Shown here: positions 41,119 to 51,241 of the stretch, one piece after another
Layout: each line of letters starts with the position of its first letter
Position numbering within the stretch: the stretch's first letter is position 1
From: Micromonospora gifhornensis
GTDB taxonomy: Bacteria > Actinomycetota > Actinomycetes > Mycobacteriales > Micromonosporaceae
Direction: 5' to 3'
NCBI RefSeq assembly: GCF_016863515.1
Contig: NZ_BOPA01000028.1
Span: forward strand, 1 to 64,000
Length of the DNA stretch: 64,000 bases
Translations under genes and position numbers: made by a program
The notes under the pieces: generated by a model
The model's input: only the letters and a program-made list of their open reading frames with translations
What the model was told of the DNA's origin: nothing
The model's database searches: none

Positions 41119-42045
41119 TCAGACTCCGGGCCGGATTCCCCAGGCACCCCGCCAGGTCTCGCCGGGTGCCAGGACGATCAGGTCCCGACCGGACCGGAAC
41201 GCGTCCGGCGGGCAGGTCATCGGCTCCACCGCCACCGACCGCCGGAACCGCTCACCGGTCAGTGTGTCGCCCGTGTAGACCTGCCACCAGCCGAACTGGG
41301 CGTCCGCCCAGATGCTCAGCCCGCTGGACCCGTCCGGGCCGCGCAGCGTCACCGCCGAACCGTCGTCGTCCCGGGTCACCTCACCGAAGGCGTGGTCCAG
41401 CACCGCGTCGCCAATGCGCCGCGGCTCGGTGTAGTCGTACTCGGTGCCGGCCACCGGGGTAACGCCGACCGGCAGCAACCGCCCGTCCACAAGCATCCGG
41501 GTCCGCCCGGGCACCTGCAACGCGATCTCCTCCACCGGCACCCCGGGCAGGCGCAGGTACGGATGCACCGAGAAGCCGAACGGCACCGGCTCGACACCGA
41601 TGTTTGTCACCTCGTGCTCACCGCGCAGCCCTTCGGTCCCGACGCTCCAGCGGGTACGCAGTCGCAGCGGCCACGGGTATCCCGGCTGCGGCGGCAGGTC
41701 GAAGCCGATCGTGACCTCGTCCGGCCGTTGCTCGATCAGGTGCCAGGACGACCAGTTGACCAGGCCGTGGATGGCGGTGTTCCGCTCCGGCTCGGTGATG
41801 TTGAGCTGCAACGACTGCCCGTCGAAGGTGTAGGCCCCGTCCCGGATCCGGTTGGGCCAGGGCGCGAGCACCTGACCTGCCGAACCGGGGCAGATCTCGT
41901 CGGTGGCGTACCCGTCGACGTGCTCGACGCCGTCCTGGCGGTAGGTGCGCAGCCCGCCACCCACCTCGACGATGACCGCCTCGTGACCGGCGGCGGCAAT
42001 GGTCCACTGTGCCCCGGAGAGGGGACGCGGCTCAGGGCTATCCAT
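41119..42045 (-). CDS. aldose 1-epimerase family protein
   Basis: A 308-residue galactose mutarotase-like protein interconverting sugar anomers. Conserved elements are GQVLAPWPNRIRDGAYTFDG, the active-site HGLVNWSSWHL with its His, and GFSVHPYLRLPG with the second His; the C-terminal Glu is expected near SVAVEPMTCPPDAF. It belongs to the sub-branch common in actinobacteria. ATG 42045 is preferred by family length, but GTG 42084 overlaps the MFS gene's TAG by one base and could be used through coupling. Confidence 0.9.
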   Translation of the reverse strand: MDSPEPRPLSGAQWTIAAAGHEAVIVEVGGGLRTYRQDGVEHVDGYATDEICPGSAGQVLAPWPNRIRDGAYTFDGQSLQLNITEPERNTAIHGLVNWSSWHLIEQRPDEVTIGFDLPPQPGYPWPLRLRTRWSVGTEGLRGEHEVTNIGVEPVPFGFSVHPYLRLPGVPVEEIALQVPGRTRMLVDGRLLPVGVTPVAGTEYDYTEPRRIGDAVLDHAFGEVTRDDDGSAVTLRGPDGSSGLSIWADAQFGWWQVYTGDTLTGERFRRSVAVEPMTCPPDAFRSGRDLIVLAPGETWRGAWGIRPGV

Positions 42046-42083
42046 GTCGCCAGACCCTAGCTCCCAGGTGGGCTCTGCGCTCA

Positions 42084-43379
42084 CTACGGTCGGCGGTCAC
42101 CGGTCTGAACCGACGCCCGGTAGCGGGTCAGCGCGGGGAACGCCACGGCGAGCAGCACCGCCAGCACCGCCGCCGCCAGACCACCGCCCACCCAGGCCAC
42201 ACCGCTGCCGAAACCGGCCGCCATGGCGCCCGCCCGCAGGTCACCCAGGCGCGGCCCGCCGGCCACCACGACGGTGTTGACCCCTTGCAGCCGCCCACGC
42301 ATCCGGTCCGGGGCGTACACGATCAGCATCGACTGCCGTACCACCGAACTGACCAGGTCGGCTGCGCCGGCCAGCACCAGCAGCGCGACGACCAGCCAGA
42401 GCTGGCGGGCCAGCCCGGCCAACGCCACCGCGACGCCCCAGCCGACGACCGCCAGCACCAGCACCAGCCCCTGCCGGCGGACCCGACCGATCCAGCCGGA
42501 GAACAGGCCGGCGAGCAGCGACCCGATGGCGATCGAGCTGTACAGCCAGCCCACCGCCGCGCCGCCACCGAACCGCTCGGTCGCCACCTCGGGAAAGAGC
42601 GCCCGGGGAAAGGCGAACACCATCGCGATCAGGTCGATCGCGAAGGAGAGCAGCAGCACCGGCGCGCCGGCCAGGTAGCGGACGCCGTCGGCGATGCTGC
42701 GCAGCCCGGCCTGCCGGGGAGCACCGTCCGGGTCCGGCTCGGGCGGCATCGCGGGCAGTCGCAGCGCCGCCCAGACCAGCGCGACGAGCAGGGTGGCGTC
42801 CAGGCCGTACGCGACGGGCAGCGCGATCCCTAGCTCGAAGACGGCGAGGATCAGACCCGCGGCCAGCGGGCCGAGCACCGAGGTGGCCATCGCCGTGGTG
42901 AAGTTCAGCGTGGTGGCGGCGGGCACCAGTTCGACAGGTACCAGCCGGCCGACCAGCGCGGCGCGGGCCGGACTGGCGATCGCGAACGACACCGAACTCA
43001 ACGCCACAAGCGCCAGCAGCAGCATCGGACTGCCGACACCCAGCAGGGCCTGCACCAACAACCCCAGGACGGACACCCAGAGCAGCACCGAGCCGCCCAG
43101 CAGCACCCGACGCCGGTCGAGGGCGTCGGCCACCGCGCCGCCCCACAACCCGAAGACCAGCAACGGTACGAAGGCAGCCACGCCCAGCAGCCCGACCCAG
43201 AGCGAGTCCTCGGTCAGCGCGTACATCTCCACCGGTACAGCGACCGCGGTGAACTGGAACCCGAACATCGCGATGGCGTTACCGACCCACAGTCGCCGGT
43301 ACGCCGGCACCCGCAGTGGGCGCAGGTCGATCGCCCAGCGGCGCTGCTCACGCGGCCGGGAGGTGTCTTTCAAGGTCAC
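42084..43379 (-). CDS. MFS transporter
   Basis: A 431-residue major facilitator with about 12 helices, similar to the enterobactin/macrolide exporter-like branch. The cytoplasmic loop between helices 2 and 3 reads LWGGAVADALDRRRVLL, and FNTVVVAGGPRLGDLRAG-like sequence (QGVNTVVVAGGPRLGDLRAG) lies near helix 10. The N-terminus PLRVPAYRRLWVGNAIAMFGFQFTAVAVPV is typical. The start was set at GTG 43379, overlapping the PdxH stop by 4 bases. The substrate is unknown. Confidence 0.9.
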   Translation of the reverse strand: MTLKDTSRPREQRRWAIDLRPLRVPAYRRLWVGNAIAMFGFQFTAVAVPVEMYALTEDSLWVGLLGVAAFVPLLVFGLWGGAVADALDRRRVLLGGSVLLWVSVLGLLVQALLGVGSPMLLLALVALSSVSFAIASPARAALVGRLVPVELVPAATTLNFTTAMATSVLGPLAAGLILAVFELGIALPVAYGLDATLLVALVWAALRLPAMPPEPDPDGAPRQAGLRSIADGVRYLAGAPVLLLSFAIDLIAMVFAFPRALFPEVATERFGGGAAVGWLYSSIAIGSLLAGLFSGWIGRVRRQGLVLVLAVVGWGVAVALAGLARQLWLVVALLVLAGAADLVSSVVRQSMLIVYAPDRMRGRLQGVNTVVVAGGPRLGDLRAGAMAAGFGSGVAWVGGGLAAAVLAVLLAVAFPALTRYRASVQTGDRRP

Positions 43380-44032
43380 GGGGCCAGCCGCTCCACGACC
43401 CAGCCGGTGTCGGTACGGCGGAACCGCAGCCGGTCGTGCAGCCGGCTGGCCCGCCCCTGCCAGAACTCCACCGAGTCGGGGCGTACCCGCAGGCCACCCC
43501 AGTGCTCCGGGGCGGGGATCGGCTCCACCTCGGCGAAGCGCTGCGCCGCCGCCCGGTAGGAGTCGTCGAGCGCGGCCCGGTCCGGCAGCACCGACGACTG
43601 GGTGCTGGCCCACGCGCCGAGCTGCGAGCCACGCGGCCGGCTGGCGAAGTACTCCTCGGTCGTGGCCCGGTCGATCCGCTCCACCGACCCGGTCACGATC
43701 ACCTGCCGCTGTATCGGAAACCAGGGAAACACCAGGCTGGCGTACGCGTTGACAGCCACCTCGGCGCCCTTGCGGGACCGGTAGTTGGTGAAGAAGACGA
43801 AGCCCTGGTGGTCGTACCCCTTCAGCAGCACGGTGCGGGCGCTCGGCCGACCGGCGGCGTCGGCGGTGCCCACCACCATGGCGTTCGGCTCCGGCAGCTC
43901 AGCGGCCACCGCCTCGGCGAACCAGCGATCGAACTGGGTGCACCAGTCGCCGGCCAGGTCGGCTTCGACCAGCCCGGAGCCGGCCGTGTACTCGTGGCGC
44001 ATGCCCGATGGCGGTGGTGTGTCCCCCGTCAC
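43376..44032 (-). CDS. pdxH: pyridoxamine/pyridoxine 5'-phosphate oxidase
   Basis: A 218-residue FMN oxidase making pyridoxal 5'-phosphate. Signatures: RTVLLKGYDHQGFVFFTNYRSRKGAE (FMN and substrate binding), VRVTGSV-type strand (QVIVTGSVERI), SRPRGSQLGAWASTQSSVL, and the C-terminal WGGLRVRPDSVEFWQGRASRLHDRLRF. Start GTG 44032 has GGGGAGGA at good spacing; ATG 44002 is an alternative. It diverges from the citrate synthase gene. Confidence 0.96.
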   Translation of the reverse strand: MTGDTPPPSGMRHEYTAGSGLVEADLAGDWCTQFDRWFAEAVAAELPEPNAMVVGTADAAGRPSARTVLLKGYDHQGFVFFTNYRSRKGAEVAVNAYASLVFPWFPIQRQVIVTGSVERIDRATTEEYFASRPRGSQLGAWASTQSSVLPDRAALDDSYRAAAQRFAEVEPIPAPEHWGGLRVRPDSVEFWQGRASRLHDRLRFRRTDTGWVVERLAP

Positions 44033-44281
44033 GTGTCCTCCCCTGTCCGTCCGGCGGATCCGCCCCCGACCAGCCCGTACGGTCAAGTCTCGCCGAACCG
44101 ATGACGGGCGGCTCATCCGGGGATGTCGCGTGCAGCACATCGACAGTGGGTCGCACACCCGGTTACCAGCAGGCAAGATGTCACGAACACATCCGGAGAG
44201 GGTCGCCGAAGGCGCTCACCCGGCCGGGGCCGGGTATCGAGCCCAGGGCGGGCGCACCGACCACACACCAGGAGTAGTGAG

Positions 44282-45388
44282 ATGGCCGATTTCAAACCCG
44301 GACTCGAAGGCGTCGTAGCGTTCGAAACCGAGATCGCCGAACCCGACCGTGAGGGCGGTGCGCTGCGCTATCGCGGGGTCGACATCGAGGATCTGATCGG
44401 CCAGGTCTCCTTCGGCAACGTCTGGGCCCTGCTTGTCGACGGCCGGTTCGGGCCCGGCCTGCCGCCGGCCGAGCCGTTCCCGGTGCCGGTGCACTCCGGC
44501 GACATCCGGGTCGACGTGCAGTCCGCCGTGGCGATGCTCGCCCCGTACTGGGGTCTGCAGCAGATGCTCGACATCTCCGACGAGCAGGCCCGCGAGGATC
44601 TCGCCCGGGTCTCGGTCACCGCGCTGTCCTTCGTCGCCCAGTCCGCCCGGGGTCTCGGCCTGCCGGCGGTGCCGCAGAAGGAGATCGACAAGGCTTCGAC
44701 GGTGGTCGAGCGCTTCATGAAGCGGTGGCGTGGCGAGCCCGACCCCCGGCACGTCAAGGCCGTCGACGCGTACTTCATCTCGGCCGCCGAGCACGGCCTG
44801 AACGCCTCCACCTTCACCGCCCGGATCGTCGCCTCCACCGGCGCGGACGCCGCCGCCTGCATCTCCTCGGGCATCGGCGCGCTCTCCGGCCCGCTGCACG
44901 GCGGCGCGCCCTCGCGGGTGCTCAGCATGCTGGAGGCGGTCGAGCGCAGCGGTGACGCCGAGAGCTACGTCAAGGGCGTCCTCGACCGGGGCGAGCGGCT
45001 GATGGGCTTCGGCCACCGGGTGTACCGGGCCGAGGACCCGCGCGCCCGAGTGCTGCGCCGCACCGCCAAGGAGTTGGGTGCCCCCCGGTTCGAGGTTGCC
45101 GAGGCGCTGGAGAAGGCGGCGCTCACCGAGTTGCAGGCCCGCCGACCGGACCGGGTGCTCGCCACGAACGTCGAGTTCTGGTCCGCGGTCGTCCTCGACT
45201 TCGCCGAGGTACCGGCGCACATGTTCACCTCCATGTTCACCTGCGCCCGGATGGGCGGTTGGAGCGCGCACATCCTGGAGCAGAAGAAGCTCCAGCGTCT
45301 GGTCCGCCCCTCCGCCCGCTACGTCGGGCCGGGCCCGCGCAAGCCGCACGAGGTCGACGGCTGGGACGCCGTCCCCCACGGCGTCTGA
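44282..45388 (+). CDS. citA: citrate synthase (CitA-type)
   Basis: A 368-residue short-chain citrate synthase joining oxaloacetate and acetyl-CoA. The catalytic residues lie in GPLHGGAPSRV (His), MGFGHRVYRAEDPRA (His) and the Asp in LATNVEFWSAVVLDF. Other family parts are LRYRGVDIEDLI and HGLNASTFTARIVASTGAD. This second, CitA-like form is found in most actinobacteria near pdxH and serC. Start ATG 44282, 7 bases after AGGAG. The upstream 249-base gap shows no gene. The stop is followed at once by a dispersed 3' repeat. Confidence 0.95.
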   Translation: MADFKPGLEGVVAFETEIAEPDREGGALRYRGVDIEDLIGQVSFGNVWALLVDGRFGPGLPPAEPFPVPVHSGDIRVDVQSAVAMLAPYWGLQQMLDISDEQAREDLARVSVTALSFVAQSARGLGLPAVPQKEIDKASTVVERFMKRWRGEPDPRHVKAVDAYFISAAEHGLNASTFTARIVASTGADAAACISSGIGALSGPLHGGAPSRVLSMLEAVERSGDAESYVKGVLDRGERLMGFGHRVYRAEDPRARVLRRTAKELGAPRFEVAEALEKAALTELQARRPDRVLATNVEFWSAVVLDFAEVPAHMFTSMFTCARMGGWSAHILEQKKLQRLVRPSARYVGPGPRKPHEVDGWDAVPHGV

Positions 45389-45448
45389 GGTGTAAGGAAG
45401 GGCCCCTTCTTAACGTTTCCGGTAGAGGAGGGGCCCCTTCTTAACACC
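45389..45448 (+). repeat. 3'-end dispersed repeat, copy B
   Basis: Starts directly after the citA stop with GTGTAAGGAAGGGCCCC, then CTTCTTAAC, a CGGTAGAG linker, and a second GGGGCCCCTTCTTAAC unit. In the sense direction it matches copy A (29330 to 29273), which follows the ATPase stop. The two units can form a long stem. Confidence 0.85.
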
Positions 45449-46856
<1,408 letters not shown>

Positions 46857-46870
46857 CCCGACGTTGAGAC

Positions 46871-46912
46871 AATGGGCCCGGTCGACCACCCCGTGTGGTC
46901 GCCGGGCCCATT
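46871..46912. terminator. long hairpin after serC
   Basis: A nearly perfect 18-bp stem with one bulge: AATGGGCCCGG and CGACCAC (46871-46889) pair with GTGGTCG and CCGGGCCCATT (46895-46912). It is 14 bases past the stop. It has no U-tract, as is common in actinobacteria. Confidence 0.82.
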
Positions 46913-47147
46913 ACGCTGAGCGGACCGGCCGCGCTGCGGCAGTGCCGTGCGCTGTCGTACCGTTGCGGTCGGCGGTCGGCGATTGACCGGCCACACAGCT
47001 CTCACCAGCACCGAAGAAGGCTGCTCAGCACGAGTTGCCCGGGCGTGGCGTCTCCCACCTGGACCCGGATGGGCGTACCGTGGTCCTCAACGCCCCGGGT
47101 GGCCGGCTCGTGGCGTACGGCCAGCGAAGCGGGACGGAGGCAACGCG

Positions 47148-48230
47148 ATGCGCCCAGTACGCTTCGTCGCCCTCTCCGAGGACGGCCAGGCCCTGGTGCT
47201 CGCCGACGAGGTCGGGCGCCTGCTCGCCCTGCCCATCGACGAGCGCGTCGCCGGAGTGCTGCACGCCGAGCCGGGTGCACCGACGCTCGCGGTGGCACCG
47301 ACCACCGCCGACCCGGTGCCGTCGCTGTCCCCTCGGGACATTCAGGCCCGGATCCGTTCCGGCGAGTCCGCTGAGGACGTCGCCCGCATCGCGGGCGTTC
47401 CGGTCGACCGGGTGCTCCGTTACGCCGGCCCCGTGCTTCAGGAGCGGGCGATGCTCGCCCAGCACGCTCGGCGTACCCGACTCAAGGGTGCCGAGAAGCC
47501 GACCCCGCTGGCCGAGGTGGTCAACGGACGGCTCGCCCAGCACGGCATCGACACCGAGAAGATCTCCTGGGACGCGTGGCGTCGCGACGACGGCACCTGG
47601 CGGATCGTCGCCACCTGGCCGTCCGGCAAGGCCACCGCGCAGGCGGTCTGGAATCTGGACAAGACCCGTCAGTCGGTGACGCCGCACGACGACATGGCGC
47701 AGTACCTCTGCGCCGAACGCCCCACGCCGATCCTCGGCCAGGAGCCGGCGCCGGAGCGGGGTGGCCACGCGCTGCCCGGTCCTTCGCGCGGCGAGCCGAG
47801 TCGGGGTGGCCACGGGCTGCCGACGCCGGCCGAGTCGGGCCGTACCGGCCGTGACCCGATCCGGGCCGGCCGGGACGCCCTGCTCGCCTCGCTCGATCGG
47901 CCGCTCGGCTCGACGTCGGGTCGCGGTCTCGAGCCGCGTACTCCGGCCGCGCTTGCCGGACCGCCGGATTCGCCCCGGCAGCGGGCCGTCTCCGGTGGCG
48001 CTGCGGCGTTGCTCGGCGGTGGTCAGGGCTCGGCCTTCGACGACGACGCGGACGCGCCGAAGGAGGTGCCGGCCGTGCCGTCGCTGGCGGTGCTGCGCCC
48101 TCGCCGCACCAACACGCCGGCCGCAGCCGCAGCCGACTCCACCGAGCCCGGCAGCAAGCCCCGCAAGCGCCTGCCCAGCTGGGACGACGTCCTCTTCGGC
48201 ACCGGCCCCGCCGCCCGCGAATCCTCCTAA
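47148..48230 (+). CDS. sepH: septation protein SepH (DUF3071)
   Basis: A 360-residue cell-division protein. The N-terminal DUF3071 domain (RPVRFVALSEDGQALVLADEVGRLLALPIDERV, LSPRDIQARIRSGESAEDVARIAGVPVDRVLRYAGPVLQER) includes a helix-turn-helix motif. A long disordered Pro/Gly/Arg-rich linker follows, and the conserved C-terminal tag is KRLPSWDDVLFG. SepH binds FtsZ and stimulates its assembly in Streptomyces and mycobacteria. Start ATG 47148 after GGACGGAGG. The C-rich arm of a composite repeat begins directly after the stop. Confidence 0.93.
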   Translation: MRPVRFVALSEDGQALVLADEVGRLLALPIDERVAGVLHAEPGAPTLAVAPTTADPVPSLSPRDIQARIRSGESAEDVARIAGVPVDRVLRYAGPVLQERAMLAQHARRTRLKGAEKPTPLAEVVNGRLAQHGIDTEKISWDAWRRDDGTWRIVATWPSGKATAQAVWNLDKTRQSVTPHDDMAQYLCAERPTPILGQEPAPERGGHALPGPSRGEPSRGGHGLPTPAESGRTGRDPIRAGRDALLASLDRPLGSTSGRGLEPRTPAALAGPPDSPRQRAVSGGAAALLGGGQGSAFDDDADAPKEVPAVPSLAVLRPRRTNTPAAAAADSTEPGSKPRKRLPSWDDVLFGTGPAARESS

Positions 48231-48400
48231 CCCCCCCGGGCCCTTCCCGCCACACCCTGCCCCGCACCGCCCCCCACCCTGCCCGCGCCTGCCCTGCCCT
48301 GCCCTGCCCTGCCCGCACGCGCCCCACCCTGCCCTCCGCGCGCCCTACCCTGCCCCCGCGCGCCCGCCCTACGCGCCACGCCGCCCCGACCCTCTTTGCT

Positions 48401-48470
48401 CGATCTTGCACTTCTTGTCGCGACAAAGACGGCAATCTGGGGCATCTATGCGACCAGAAGTGCAAGATCG
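48401..48470. repeat. 21-bp hairpin inside a C-rich/G-rich composite element
   Basis: Arms 48401-48421 and 48450-48470 are complementary at 20 of 21 positions, loop 28 bases. The right arm contains GACCAGAAGTGCAAGATC, the same core as the hairpin at 38239-38314. In the 331-base gap 48231-48561, about 165 C-rich bases precede it and a G-rich stretch follows into the thpR gene end. Confidence 0.92.
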
Positions 48471-48561
48471 GCGTGGGGTGTGGGCGTGGGGTGTGGCGCG
48501 GGGCGCAGGGTGGGGTGGGTGGGGGTTGTGGGGACGGGGCGGGGGCGGGGCAGGGTGGGGT

Positions 48562-49134
48562 TTAGAGGGGGTGGGTGGTCAGGGGGTGGTGGGTGGGTGG
48601 GGGGCCGGGGTGGGTGTGGACCAGTACCAGTTCGGTAGCGGGCCAGGGTGGGCCGAGGTAGTTGTCGAGTACGGCCAGGTCGGCTTCGACGTCGTCGGGT
48701 GGCATCCGGTCGCCGGGGCGGGCGATGGTCAGGTGCGGGCGGAACGGCTTGTCGTCGCTTGGCACCCCGATCGCGGCCAGTTCGCTCCGAACGTTCCCGG
48801 CCAGCGTCGCCAGGCGATCGACGTCGCCGTGCACGTCGACCCAGAGTACGGTGCTGCGGCCCCGCCCGAATCGACCACCGCCACCCAGCCGCAGCAGGGG
48901 CGGCGGGCCGCCGCGAGCCGTCGCCATGGCGAGCCGTAGGGCCTGCTGCACGGCGGTCAACCGGGTGGGATCGACCTCGCCGAGAAAGGCGAGCGTGAGG
49001 TGGGCCTTACCAGGGTCGGCCAGCCGTACGTTCGTTCCGGCGGCTGCCGCCGCGTTGAGCCGCAACGCGGCGACCTCGCTGAACAGGTGCCCGATCGCTT
49101 CGGCGGGCGGATATACCGCGATGAAGAGTCGCAC
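48562..49134 (-). CDS. thpR: RNA 2',3'-cyclic phosphodiesterase
   Basis: A 190-residue 2H phosphoesterase. Both catalytic H-x-T-x motifs are present, HLTLAF and HLTIAR. The start MRLFIAVYPPAEAI is typical of ThpR/LigT proteins, which open 2',3'-cyclic phosphates in RNA. The final roughly 20 residues (HTHPGPPPTHHPLTTHPL) are Pro/His-rich and encoded inside the G-rich arm of the neighbouring repeat element, so the native C-terminus has probably been replaced or extended. Start GTG 49134. Confidence 0.92.
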   Translation of the reverse strand: MRLFIAVYPPAEAIGHLFSEVAALRLNAAAAAGTNVRLADPGKAHLTLAFLGEVDPTRLTAVQQALRLAMATARGGPPPLLRLGGGGRFGRGRSTVLWVDVHGDVDRLATLAGNVRSELAAIGVPSDDKPFRPHLTIARPGDRMPPDDVEADLAVLDNYLGPPWPATELVLVHTHPGPPPTHHPLTTHPL

Positions 49135-49223
49135 CGACGCAGGATGTCAGCTGGGACGAGAACGCGATGACCGGCCGCAGCGGCCTCGGCGCACACCAGC
49201 CGACGTGAGCAGCCAGCCGCAGC

Positions 49224-49313
49224 CGTTCAGGAGTTGAGCATCCAACCCGCACCCGTTCAGGAGTTGAGCATCCGCCCGCACCTGTTCAGGAGTGGCGCTG
49301 GTGTTGGCCGGGC
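49224..49313. repeat. three direct repeats of 29-30 bases
   Basis: GTTCAGGAGTTGAGCATCC recurs at 49225 and 49255, and its first part GTTCAGGAGT again at 49284, each preceded by a similar GCACC/GCAGCC segment (period 30 then 29). The third copy contains the stop codon of the minus-strand gene ending at 49286; the others lie just downstream of it. Confidence 0.85.
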
Positions 49314-49789
49314 CGGGTGGCCGGCAGGCGCAGGCCGGCGGCATCCAGTTCGCCCTCGATCCGGACCCGTTCGATCTGCTGGTCGATGCCGGTCAACTCG
49401 GCCAGGTGTTCGGGGATGCCCAGCGCCCGGCACGCCAACCGGAGCCGGTCGTCGTACGCGTCGAGGACGCTGCTGTGCCACACCACGGCCGCACCACCGA
49501 CCCGGTCCCGACGCAGGCAGCGCAGGTCCGCCGCGAGTTGCTCCAACGGTCGCCGGTCGGGCCGGTCGAGGGCGCCGAGAACGTCAGGGTCGGCGAGATC
49601 CTCGACGGCCACCGCCTGATTCAGCCGGGTGATCAGGCGCCGTTCCCGTCCCCGTTCCCGCCATTCGGCGAATCGGCAGGTGACACGGTCGAGGACCTCG
49701 TCGGCACAGACCACGAGTGCGATAAGCGCCGGTACGCAGACCACGGCGGCCAGCGCCAGGGACAGCAGCAGCAAGCGCAGGAACTCCAC
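49286..49789 (-). CDS. membrane-anchored hypothetical protein
   Basis: A 167-residue protein of unknown function. One N-terminal helix (LRLLLLSLALAAVVCVPALIALVVCAD) anchors a charged helical domain (RFAEWRERGRERRLITRLNQAVAVEDLADPDVL, then RLRLACRALGIPEHLAELTGIDQQIERVRIEGELDAAGLRL). The second half has the heptad look of a coiled coil. Start GTG 49789. Its stop codon is part of a short direct-repeat array. I recognise no named domain. Confidence 0.75.
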   Translation of the reverse strand: MEFLRLLLLSLALAAVVCVPALIALVVCADEVLDRVTCRFAEWRERGRERRLITRLNQAVAVEDLADPDVLGALDRPDRRPLEQLAADLRCLRRDRVGGAAVVWHSSVLDAYDDRLRLACRALGIPEHLAELTGIDQQIERVRIEGELDAAGLRLPATRPGQHQRHS

Positions 49790-49885
49790 CCAACGAAGTT
49801 ATGCTGTCGCGGAGCGTCACGTTGCTGATTTTCAGTATCTGACCGTCCCGGCGCGAGCCGGCCGCCTCGACCGTGGTGCCCCCGT

Positions 49886-51163
49886 TCAGGCCTCGGTGAC
49901 GTAGAAGCGGGGCATCGGCAGGACCCGGAACCGCACCCGGGCACCGTCGCGGCGGAGCTGCCAGGCCAGCGCGAGCAGGGCGGTGGCGAGGGAGAGCAGG
50001 CCGCCGGCCCAGATGCTGACACCGGCACCGAAGGTCTCCGCGACCCAACCCACAAGCGGCGCACCGATCGGATTGGTGCCCAGGAACACCAGCACCCACA
50101 GCGCCATCACCCGGCCCCGGAACGCGGCGTCGGTGCCGAGCTGGACCCGCTGGTTGGCAGCCTGGGCGAAGTAGACCATGAAGAAGCCGGTCGGCGGCAG
50201 CAGCGCCACGACCGTCCAGTAGGTCGGCGCGAGCCCGACGAGGGTGCCGAAGACGGCACAGGCGATCGCGGCACCGAGCACCAACCAGACGGACGGGCGA
50301 CTACGTCGCCCCGTACCGGCCAGCGCACCGGCCAGCGCACCGACCGCAAGGGTGGTGCTGAACAGGCCGAACGAGGCCGCGCCGGTGTTGAACACGGTCT
50401 TCGCCAGTGCTGCCAGGGTGAGCTGGAAGTTGAACAGCGCCATCCCGATCACCGACATCACCACCATCGGCAGCAGCAGGTCGGGGCGTCGGCCCACGTA
50501 ACGCAGCCCGTCCATCACGGTCGCGGCGGCCCGTTCCTCACGCGGGGGCAGCGGAGGGCGGTACAGCTCGGACGACCGCATCTGGATCACCGTGACCAGG
50601 GGTGCGATCGAGCTGAGCGCGGTGACCATGAAGACCGGCCCGACGTCGAACGCCGCGATGGCCAGGCCGGCGACGGCCGGTCCGACTATCCGGGCGGAGT
50701 TGAAGACGGCCGCGTTGAGCGAGAGCGCGTTGGGCAGCAGCCGGGTGCCGACCAGTTCGGAGACGAACGCCTGCCGGACCGGGGTCTCCACCGCGTTGGC
50801 CACACCGAGCAGGGCAGCGAAGACGAAGACGTGCCAGAGCTGGACCAGGCCGGTGATGACAAGCACGCTCATCGCCAGCGACAGCACCGTCCAGAAGGCG
50901 TTGGCGACGAAGAGGAGCATCCGCTTGTCGTACCGGTCGGCGAGCCGGCCGGAGATCAGCGTGAGCAGCAGTACGGGGGTGAACTGAAGCGCGACCACCA
51001 CACCGAGCGCGGTGGCCGAGTCGTCGGAAAGCTCGAGGACCAGCCAGTCCTGGGCGATGAACATCATCCAGACGCCGATCAGTTTGACCAGTTGCCCGGA
51101 TGCGAAAAGCCGGTAGTTGCGGACCTGTAAGGACTGGAACATCGTGCTCAACCGTGCCTGCAC
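49886..51163 (-). CDS. MFS efflux transporter
   Basis: A 425-residue major facilitator with 12 predicted helices, of the EmrB-unlike, enterobactin-exporter-like branch: SLQVRNYRLFASGQLVKLIGVWMMFIAQDWLVLEL, LISGRLADRYDKRMLL (loop 2-3), GVANAVETPVRQAFVSELV and GLRYVGRRPDLLLPMVVMSVIGM. Start GTG 51163 with GAGGAGG 10 bases upstream; the ATG seven codons later is possible. It lies 78 bases downstream of a MarR regulator on the same strand, a common repressor-pump arrangement. Confidence 0.92.
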   Translation of the reverse strand: MQARLSTMFQSLQVRNYRLFASGQLVKLIGVWMMFIAQDWLVLELSDDSATALGVVVALQFTPVLLLTLISGRLADRYDKRMLLFVANAFWTVLSLAMSVLVITGLVQLWHVFVFAALLGVANAVETPVRQAFVSELVGTRLLPNALSLNAAVFNSARIVGPAVAGLAIAAFDVGPVFMVTALSSIAPLVTVIQMRSSELYRPPLPPREERAAATVMDGLRYVGRRPDLLLPMVVMSVIGMALFNFQLTLAALAKTVFNTGAASFGLFSTTLAVGALAGALAGTGRRSRPSVWLVLGAAIACAVFGTLVGLAPTYWTVVALLPPTGFFMVYFAQAANQRVQLGTDAAFRGRVMALWVLVFLGTNPIGAPLVGWVAETFGAGVSIWAGGLLSLATALLALAWQLRRDGARVRFRVLPMPRFYVTEA

Positions 51164-51241
51164 TCTCGGTGCGCCTCCTCGCGGTGGTACGCGTCGTCGA
51201 CAACGGACGGCGCGGCGCGAAGCACACTCGGGTGTGCGGCG

